In this document: positions 9,201-13,484 of the stretch, in pieces
How positions within the stretch are numbered: the first letter of the stretch is position 1
Layout: each line of letters starts with the position of its first letter
From: an uncultured Clostridia bacterium
GTDB lineage: Bacteria; Bacillota; Clostridia; TANB77; CAG-508
DNA length: 13,484 nt
Assembly (NCBI GenBank): GCA_949746285.1
Contig: CATJZH010000072.1
Span: 1-13,484, forward strand
Direction: 5' to 3'
The notes under the pieces: model-generated
Seen by the model: only the letters and a program-made list of their open reading frames with translations
Told to the model about the DNA's origin: nothing
Databases searched by the model: none
Translations under genes and position numbers: made by a program

Positions 9201-11856
9201 AAATATTATAAATATTTATTATAAAAAAGGAAAATTTGAATATACAGTTGAATATTACTATGAAAATGAAATAGATGAAAGTAAAACGGTAACTAAAACA
9301 GCAACATATAAAGATATAATTGATGAATATGAAAATAAAGATGTACCTGGATATAAATTTGAAAAGACAGAGAATTTACCATTAAAGGTTACAGCTCATC
9401 CAGCAATAAATGTAATAAAAGTTTATTATGTAAGAGATAAATTTAATTATATTGTAGAATACTATTATGATGGAATTAAAGATGGAACATTAACAAGAAG
9501 TTATGAAGCACTTTTTAAAGATGTAATAGATAGCTATATTGATAATCCTAAATATGGATACGAGTTTGAAAAAACACAAAATTTCCCATTAGTGTTAACA
9601 CCAAATGTTGAAGAAAATGTTATAAATATTTATTATAAGAGAAAAAATGCTAAAGTTACAGTAAAATATATAGACAAGTATACTGGAGAAGAAATAGCAG
9701 AACCTTTGGTAAAAAATGGAAAAGTATTTGATGAGTATGACCTAAGTAGCGATGTAAAAGATATAGAAGGATACACATTAGTAGAAACCCCAGATTTAAA
9801 AGGAAGTTATACAGAAGAGGAACAAACAAAAACATATTATTATGCAAAAAATTCAAATGTAATTGTAAAATATCTAGAAAAAGATGAAGAGGCACAAGAA
9901 TTATCTGAAGAGATAATAATAGAAGGATATGAAGGAAAAGAGTATTTAGCAGAGCAAAAAGAAATAGAAAATTATACATTTATAGAAAACACAAATAATA
10001 TTTCAGGAACAATGGGAAGAGAAGATATAGAAGTAACTTTCTATTACTTACAAAATACAAAAGTAATAGTAAACTATATAGATCAAAATACAAAACAGAA
10101 TCTAGATGTAATAGAACAATCAGGATTAGTAGGAGATACTTATAAAGCAATAGAAAAGGACTTTGAAAATTATATATTAGTAGAAGGACCAGGAAATGAA
10201 ACAGTAGTAATGACAAAAGAAGAAATTGTTTTAAATTACTATTATGTACATATTTCAAGTGGAGTTGTTGAAAAACATATAGATATGAATACAAATGAAG
10301 TATTATACAGCAAAGTATACGAAGGAAATGAAGGAGACGAATATAAAATAGACTCAAAAGAGTTTGAAGGATATGATTTAGTAGAATCTAAATTACCAGA
10401 AAATTCAGAAGGACAAATGACAATAGATGTTATAGAAGTTAAATACTATTATGAAAGAAAAACTAAAGTTACAGTAGAATATATAGATAAAGTTACAGGA
10501 GAGAAATTATTAGAAGATAATGAAGAAGATAGTACAGAAGTAATTGAAGGACATGAAAATAATGAGTATACTACAGAAGAAAAAGAATTTAAAGACTATG
10601 TAATTGTAAAAGATATGTATCCAGATAATAGTAAAGGAACAATGAAAGTAACAATAAATGAAGATGGAACACCAAATACAGAAACAGTAGTAAAATACTA
10701 TTATGTACATATTTCAGGTGGAGTAATAGAAAGACATATAGATATGATTACAGAAAAAGTACTAGAAGAGAAAAAACATGAAGGAAATGAAGCTGATATA
10801 TATAAAACAGAACCTAAAAGCTTTGAAGGATATGGTTTAATAGAAGATAAACTTCCAGAAAAACGCGAAGGTCAAATGACAATAGAAACTATAGAAGTAA
10901 ACTATTATTATGCAAGAAAAGCAAGTGTAAAAGTAGAATACTTAGATAAGTATTCTGGTAAAAATCTAGTAGAATTAATAGATACAACACCAGAAAATGA
11001 AGCTAATAAAGTATACAAAGAAAAAGATAGTACAGAAATAATAGAAGGATATGAAGGACAAGAATATAAAACAGAAGTAAAATCTTTTAAAGGTTATAAA
11101 TTAGTAGAAACATCAGAAAATACAGAAGGAAAAATGAAAGTAACAGAAGGAGAAGATGGAAAACTAAATACAGTAACTTATGTAAAATATTATTATGCTG
11201 CTAGTGCAGGTGGAGTAAGAGAACAACACATAGATGTAGATACAGGAAAAGAAATTATAGAAGAAGTACAATATAAAGGTTATGAAGGAGATAAGTATAA
11301 AACTGTTTCAAAATCTTTTGAAGGATATAAGTTAGTAGAAGAATATTACCCAGAAAATGCTCAAGGAAAAATGACAAAAGAAGAAATACTAGTAAAATAC
11401 TATTATAAGAAGATAGATGGTAACAACAATGGAGGAAATTCATCAAATAATGGTAATAATCAAAATGGAAATAACTCAAATAATGGAAGCACTAGTGGTG
11501 GAAATAACAATGGAAGTGGAAACAACGGAGGAAATGGTAGTGGTAATATAAATTCAAATGGAAATGCTAATGGAAGTAGTAACAATGGTCAAAATAACGG
11601 AACAGGTTCATCAGCAAATTCAAATGGAAGCTCAAACAATAACAAAAATGGAAGTTCTTCAGGAAATGGAAGCTCAAATAATGGTAGTGCTAACTCAAAT
11701 AACAGCTTAGGAGGATCAAATACAGGAAATACACCGAATACAGGAGATATCTTACCAATATTAGCAGGAGTAACAATATTAGGAGTATTAGTATTAAACA
11801 TAGTTTTATGGATGGTACATAAAAAACGTAAAAATAAAAAGAACTTTATAAAATAA
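6205..11856 (+). CDS. Giant wall-anchored repeat protein, complete (InlB-type + MucBP-type repeats)
   Basis: This 1883-residue protein has a signal peptide (MKKRAILM, hydrophobic core to about residue 24, likely cleaved after SVA at residue 29) and an unrecognised N-terminal region (about 30-222). Three InlB-type repeats follow (223-465), ending YAKW at 317, YAQW at 417 and YAKW at 465. Then come seven YLEKD modules (472-1012), two YYY modules (1013-1150), eight MucBP modules (1151 to about 1737), an Asn/Gly/Ser linker (1739-1842), TPNTGD (1843-1848), a membrane helix and tail HKKRKNKKNFIK. It is probably exported and linked to peptidoglycan by a sortase encoded elsewhere. The stalk is collinear with that of gene 1, so the two are paralogues. 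Only one Cys is present (residue 145). Codon use is less extreme than in gene 1, and the first 950 bases use many T-ending codons. The ligand is unknown; mucin or glycan binding is only a family-based guess. Confidence 0.96.
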   Translation: MKKRAILMSLIFILISIILGIFLMNESVAVDYSSNYKWWSSLPTVKYTKGKLHITNRMSLQKKVDNPPIMTVSSANSKLYLEDNLIDEHVWSYNGYGGADGYGEVVFNKDIVVDYEYSAPPTIEEPYVVFNTARNLYQYKFTATCASKEVATRRVNTSNPNDVFLVQPWTIEENNTIFDYIVGISSEINENPNNYKIERIDNEFDISITDSDRGYFYPADAQKYYHVTFHTDNGQSTSAVYQIPTASVLSYDTIGGSNVVSNPAVFTGGKTEITSIVPTKAGYTFGGWYSGANGSGTKYDANQEIILNSNTTLYAKWIPNTYIVTYNGNKATEGRTSDSVHTYDVAKSLTQNGFGLEYIVTYNHNYSGSKNTSEIAIYSFKNWNTKADERGQAYEDNALVSNLTTENGGIVTLYAQWNSSSVTYNPTRTGYTFAGWYTNAEYTGERVDNNGTYTPTADTILYAKWDINNYEYTVNYLEKDEDTDNTNNRVLHTAKVDGNNPYLTVIQAKDEIIEIDGFYFDSSDKESLTLSEINENNIINIYYTKRPDLTYKVNYLEKDETPQDNTDNRILKDQKLVENQTFEDIITSETERIDIDGFNFDSVEKETIQITTSENIINLYYTKRTDLSYKVNYLEKDETPEDNSDNRILHEQKLVENKTFEEIINSEIEKIEIDGFNFDSVENETIEITTGENIINIYYTKRTDLTYKVNHLEKDGTPEDNTDNRVLHEQVLVENQRFEDIINSEEQKLEIDGFVYDSVENETIEITTGENIINVYYRKSADLTYTVNYLEKDETPEDNSDNRVLHEPKVVGNQTFEDVIASESEKIEIDGFWYDSVENENIQITTGENIINIYYIKRTDLTYRVNYLEKDETPEDNTDNRVLHEQKLVESQTFEDVITSEEEKIEINGFIFDSVEHETIQISAGQNIINIYYTKRTDLTYTVNYLEKENGEDVLLHEPKVVENQTFEDVITSESEVIDILGYEYERVEHATISITTEENIINIYYKKGKFEYTVEYYYENEIDESKTVTKTATYKDIIDEYENKDVPGYKFEKTENLPLKVTAHPAINVIKVYYVRDKFNYIVEYYYDGIKDGTLTRSYEALFKDVIDSYIDNPKYGYEFEKTQNFPLVLTPNVEENVINIYYKRKNAKVTVKYIDKYTGEEIAEPLVKNGKVFDEYDLSSDVKDIEGYTLVETPDLKGSYTEEEQTKTYYYAKNSNVIVKYLEKDEEAQELSEEIIIEGYEGKEYLAEQKEIENYTFIENTNNISGTMGREDIEVTFYYLQNTKVIVNYIDQNTKQNLDVIEQSGLVGDTYKAIEKDFENYILVEGPGNETVVMTKEEIVLNYYYVHISSGVVEKHIDMNTNEVLYSKVYEGNEGDEYKIDSKEFEGYDLVESKLPENSEGQMTIDVIEVKYYYERKTKVTVEYIDKVTGEKLLEDNEEDSTEVIEGHENNEYTTEEKEFKDYVIVKDMYPDNSKGTMKVTINEDGTPNTETVVKYYYVHISGGVIERHIDMITEKVLEEKKHEGNEADIYKTEPKSFEGYGLIEDKLPEKREGQMTIETIEVNYYYARKASVKVEYLDKYSGKNLVELIDTTPENEANKVYKEKDSTEIIEGYEGQEYKTEVKSFKGYKLVETSENTEGKMKVTEGEDGKLNTVTYVKYYYAASAGGVREQHIDVDTGKEIIEEVQYKGYEGDKYKTVSKSFEGYKLVEEYYPENAQGKMTKEEILVKYYYKKIDGNNNGGNSSNNGNNQNGNNSNNGSTSGGNNNGSGNNGGNGSGNINSNGNANGSSNNGQNNGTGSSANSNGSSNNNKNGSSSGNGSSNNGSANSNNSLGGSNTGNTPNTGDILPILAGVTILGVLVLNIVLWMVHKKRKNKKNFIK
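6292..6870 (+). other. Unrecognised N-terminal domain of gene 2 protein
   Basis: About 190 residues between the signal peptide and the first InlB-type repeat show no repeat pattern and match no family I recognise. They are rich in Tyr, Trp, Asn and Asp, include a Gly-Tyr cluster (YNGYGGADGYGE) and hold the only Cys of the protein (residue 145). At the far tip of a long stalk, this segment is the best candidate for a ligand-binding or capping domain. That role is inferred from position only. Confidence 0.55.
6871..7599 (+). repeat. InlB-type repeats of gene 2
   Basis: Three units are present. The first (residues 223-317) has YTFGGWY and ends TLYAKW. The second, a long unit ending TLYAQW at 417, carries the VTYNHNY motif. 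The third is a short unit ending LYAKW at 465. Gene 1 has at least four long+short pairs at the same place, so the copy number of this block differs between the paralogues. The short unit here has YTNAEY where gene 1 has a Cys. Confidence 0.85.
7618..9654 (+). repeat. Seven YLEKD modules plus two YYY modules (gene 2)
   Basis: Seven tandem modules (7618-9240) match Y.VNYLEKDETPEDN, VLHE.K.VENQTFEDVI, IEIDGF, D or ER, then NIYYTKRTDLT. Six carry the Asp/Asn-rich insert; the seventh lacks it. The first differs most and resembles the first module of gene 1. Modules eight and nine (9241-9654) have YYYENE or YYYDGI and the ENLPL/QNFPL motif, as in gene 1. Confidence 0.85.
9655..11418 (+). repeat. 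Eight MucBP modules of gene 2
   Basis: Eight modules of the MucBP pattern (V.V.YIDK.TGE, central GY.LVE, terminal KYYY) run collinear with the first eight of gene 1. YID-type and HID-type modules alternate in the second half. Long modules (about 10450-10706 and 10921-11203) contain the extra DSTE.IEG and EDG loops. Confidence 0.85.
11419..11730 (+). repeat. Asn/Gly/Ser-rich wall-spanning linker of gene 2
   Basis: About 104 residues are almost only Asn, Gly and Ser, with a few Gln, Thr and Ala, encoded by degenerate aat/gga/agt-type triplets. Low-complexity linkers of this kind before a sorting signal usually thread through the peptidoglycan layer. Gene 1 has a quite different, shorter acidic/Asn-rich linker at this place. 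Confidence 0.85.
11731..11856 (+). other. Sortase-type cell wall sorting signal of gene 2
   Basis: TPNTGD (residues 1843-1848) is followed by a hydrophobic helix (ILPILAGV to VLWMV) and a strongly basic tail (HKKRKNKKNFIK). The pentapeptide TPNTG is the same as in gene 1, suggesting that one sortase serves both. Confidence 0.92.
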
Positions 11857-11863
11857 TAAGATT

Positions 11864-11901
11864 AAAACACATCACTTTATAATGAAGTGGTGTGTTTTTT
11901 T
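11864..11901 (+). terminator. Rho-independent terminator after gene 2
   Basis: Arms 11864-11877 and 11885-11898 form a 14-bp stem with one G-U wobble around a 7-base loop (TATAATG), and the 3' arm runs into seven Ts (11895-11901). It begins 7 bases after the stop codon of gene 2. The A-rich 5' arm would also make it a possible terminator on the other strand, but no minus-strand gene is present. Confidence 0.9.
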
Positions 11902-12067
11902 ATGTATTACTAGGGATAAACGGAATATGAATTATTTATATAGAATATATGATATATTACATACCTTTAAAATCCTATATATTATGCTAAAAAACTATTC
12001 TTTTAAAAAAGCATTTTACTAATTTTTGGTAGCAAGTAATGAATTTGATATAAATGATTAAAAAGTA

Positions 12068-12077
12068 ACTATACGTA
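12068..12077 (+). repeat. 10-bp direct repeat, copy 1 (possible operator)
   Basis: ACTATACGTA occurs here and again at 12127-12136, 59 bp apart, on either side of the candidate promoter of gene 3. It contains the palindrome TACGTA. Two C/G-containing copies in such AT-rich DNA are suggestive of a protein-binding site, but chance is not excluded. Confidence 0.35.
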
Positions 12078-12095
12078 AGAAAAATAAGAAAATGC

Positions 12096-12123
12096 TTGAA
12101 AATTGTAAAATTTTTTTTATATT
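12096..12123 (+). promoter_or_regulatory. Candidate sigma-A-type promoter of gene 3
   Basis: TTGAAA (12096-12101), a 16-bp T-rich spacer and TATATT (12118-12123) resemble a vegetative promoter. Transcription would start near 12130, giving a leader of about 70 bases before the ATG at 12204. The strong terminator upstream means gene 3 needs its own promoter. AT-rich DNA yields such matches easily, so confidence is moderate. Confidence 0.45.
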
Positions 12124-12126
12124 CAT

Positions 12127-12136
12127 ACTATACGTA
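12127..12136 (+). repeat. 10-bp direct repeat, copy 2 (possible operator)
   Basis: This is the second ACTATACGTA. It lies just after the candidate -10 box and overlaps the expected transcription start, a usual place for a repressor site. Confidence 0.35.
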
Positions 12137-12191
12137 GGTGTGCTATATTAAAATGGATAAATAACGATTAATAAAGTATATTTTTGTATAT

Positions 12192-12196
12192 GGGAG
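12192..12196 (+). promoter_or_regulatory. Ribosome-binding site of gene 3
   Basis: GGGAG ends 7 bases before the ATG at 12204 and supports that start. Confidence 0.7.
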
Positions 12197-12203
12197 AAAG
12201 TGT

Positions 12204-13484
12204 ATGGAGAATTTTAATCTAAAGAAACTAAAAAGAATATTATTAATTTTTGCATTAATAGTAATTAGCATAATTGTAATAATTTTATTAATTTCAATAA
12301 AAAAAGATATTATTTATATTAATCCAAAAGAGCAGCATGCAAAGGCTTCAAATGCGACGTGTTATTTTTCTTATGGAGTATATCCAAAAGGAGGGTCATA
12401 TGAAGGATTTTCAATGCCAAATGATGATGAAGGATTCCCGATACCATATACTGTTAGTGTATCAGATCCCTTAAATTATGTTGCGAAGATTAAACTTAGT
12501 ACGCCAATAAAATCAGGTTATGTATTTGCTGGTTGGAAAGTGAGAACCCAAGGTATAGGACAATTGGTGACTGAAGGTTCATCATATTATATTGTTTATG
12601 ATGCTTCTTATTTAGATTATATGGATGGTGACTATTATATGGCACCAAGTGATGCAATGGAAATAGAAGCCATCTGGGCAGTAGCAAATTATACAGTGAA
12701 ATATAATGGAAATGGGGCAACAGGAGGAAGTACAGCAAATAGTAGCCATACATATGGAGTAGCAAAAGCATTAACAGCAAATGGTTTTACAAGAGCATAT
12801 ACAGTAACATATAATCACAATTATAGTGGAAGTAGTAACACAAGCAAAACTTCAACGTATACATTTAAAGGTTGGGGAAAGAGTTCTACACAAACTTCTG
12901 CTACATATAGTAATAAGCAATCAGTAAGTAATTTAACAACATCAGGAGGAACAGTAAATTTATATGCTTTATGGAATTCAGCAAGTGTAACATATTCGCC
13001 AACAAGAACAGGATATACATTTGGAGGTTGGTATACAGATTCAGCATGCACTAGGCTAGCTAGCTCAAATGGAACATATACGCCAACAGCCAATATAACA
13101 CTATATGCAAAATGGAATCCAATAACCTATACAGTAAAATATAATGGAAATGGAAATACGGGAGGAAGTACAGCAAATAGTAGTCATACATATGGAACAG
13201 CAAAAGCATTAACAGCGAATGGCTTCACAAGAGCATATACAGTAACATATAATCACAATTATAGTGGAAGTAGTAACTCAAGCAAAACAGCAACATACAC
13301 TTTTAAAAATTGGAATACAGTTGCAGGAGGAACAGGAACAGCATATAACAACAGTGCATCAGTAAGTAATTTAACAACAACAAACGGAGGAACAGTAAAC
13401 TTATATGCACAGTGGAATTCAGCAAGTGTAAGTTATACTCCAACAAGAGCAGGATATACATTTGGAGGATGGTATAAAGAAGCA
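12204..13484 (+). CDS. Third surface repeat protein, N-terminal part (3'-truncated by window end)
   Basis: Residues 1-427 are visible with no stop. A basic start (MENFNLKKLKR) precedes a hydrophobic segment (about 12-32), then KKD. A possible signal peptidase site, AKA (46-48), lies unusually far from the hydrophobic core, so this may be an uncleaved anchor or a long signal peptide. Residues 49-161 form a divergent first unit with GYVFAGW and ending EAIW. Typical InlB-type repeats follow: long (about 162-257, ending YALW), short (258-304, YAKW), long (305-404, YAQW) and part of a short one to GWYKEA. The two long units are nearly identical in DNA and closely match the first long unit of gene 1. 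By analogy, MucBP-type modules and a TPNTG anchor probably follow beyond the window. Codon use changes at about 12684 from mixed to strongly A-ending. Confidence 0.92.
   Translation, partial: MENFNLKKLKRILLIFALIVISIIVIILLISIKKDIIYINPKEQHAKASNATCYFSYGVYPKGGSYEGFSMPNDDEGFPIPYTVSVSDPLNYVAKIKLSTPIKSGYVFAGWKVRTQGIGQLVTEGSSYYIVYDASYLDYMDGDYYMAPSDAMEIEAIWAVANYTVKYNGNGATGGSTANSSHTYGVAKALTANGFTRAYTVTYNHNYSGSSNTSKTSTYTFKGWGKSSTQTSATYSNKQSVSNLTTSGGTVNLYALWNSASVTYSPTRTGYTFGGWYTDSACTRLASSNGTYTPTANITLYAKWNPITYTVKYNGNGNTGGSTANSSHTYGTAKALTANGFTRAYTVTYNHNYSGSSNSSKTATYTFKNWNTVAGGTGTAYNNSASVSNLTTTNGGTVNLYAQWNSASVSYTPTRAGYTFGGWYKEA
12690..13484 (+). repeat. InlB-type repeat array of gene 3
   Basis: Long units start near 12690 and 13128, a period of about 438-441 bp, with short units between and after them. 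The DNA of the two long units differs at only a few positions, and a 42-bp segment (12797-12838 and 13235-13276) is identical in both and at 207-248 in gene 1. The pattern indicates recent duplication or gene conversion. Confidence 0.87.

Larger units (their letters stand above)
11902..12203. other. Intergenic region upstream of gene 3
   Basis: About 300 bp of AT-rich DNA has no open reading frame worth calling. It holds the candidate promoter and the 10-bp direct repeats listed separately, and a short AT palindrome (11944-11958) that may be chance. I saw no riboswitch-like or tRNA-like structure. Confidence 0.6.

Noticed and set aside
11944..11958. Palindrome AATATATGATATATT as an operator
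   Set aside because: It is only A/T around a central G in very AT-rich DNA, so chance occurrence is likely; no second copy was noticed.
1..13484. Small circular plasmid or phage genome
   Set aside because: Apart from the 12-base end match there is no replication, mobilisation or phage gene, and the matching 12-mer is a recurring repeat motif.

Overview
The window is AT-rich, with A-ending codons dominating. It holds three same-strand genes for very large, repeat-built cell-surface proteins, and I found no other genes and no RNA genes. Signal peptides, InlB-type (Listeria-Bacteroides) repeats, MucBP-type repeats and C-terminal TPNTG sorting signals with a membrane helix and basic tail indicate a low-GC Gram-positive, most likely an uncultured gut-type Bacillota (Clostridia or relatives). 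The genus cannot be read from the sequence. Tryptophan is encoded by TGG and no internal TGA occurs, so the standard bacterial code fits.

Layout. Gene 1 (1-6084) enters the window already open. It has half of one InlB-type unit, four complete long+short InlB-type pairs, seven 'YLEKD' MucBP-like modules, two divergent 'YYYDGE' modules, nine MucBP modules, an acidic/Asn-rich linker and a TPNTG anchor. After 120 bp without a visible terminator comes gene 2 (6205-11856), which is complete: signal peptide, about 190 residues of unrecognised N-terminal domain, three InlB-type repeats, then the same ordered series of seven, two and eight modules, an Asn/Gly/Ser linker and a TPNTG anchor. A strong intrinsic terminator (11864-11901) follows. 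Next is about 300 bp of AT-rich intergenic DNA with a candidate promoter flanked by a 10-bp direct repeat. Gene 3 (12204-13484) has its own ribosome-binding site and N-terminal hydrophobic segment, then InlB-type repeats nearly identical to those opening gene 1, and runs off the window end.

How they work together. The three look like tandem paralogues encoding fibrous, wall-anchored surface proteins: variable N-terminal ends carried on long repeat stalks. Adhesion to mucin or other host or bacterial glycans is the usual guess for such domains but is inferred, not shown. No sortase or regulator gene is present. Genes 1 and 2 share module order along nearly their whole stalks, so one arose by whole-gene duplication. 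The InlB-type repeats at the 5' side vary in number and are nearly identical between genes 1 and 3, so they look like the recombining part. The first and last 12 bases of the window are identical and in the same reading frame. This could reflect a repeat-limited contig, a tandem array or a circular join, and should be kept in mind when treating genes 1 and 3 as separate.
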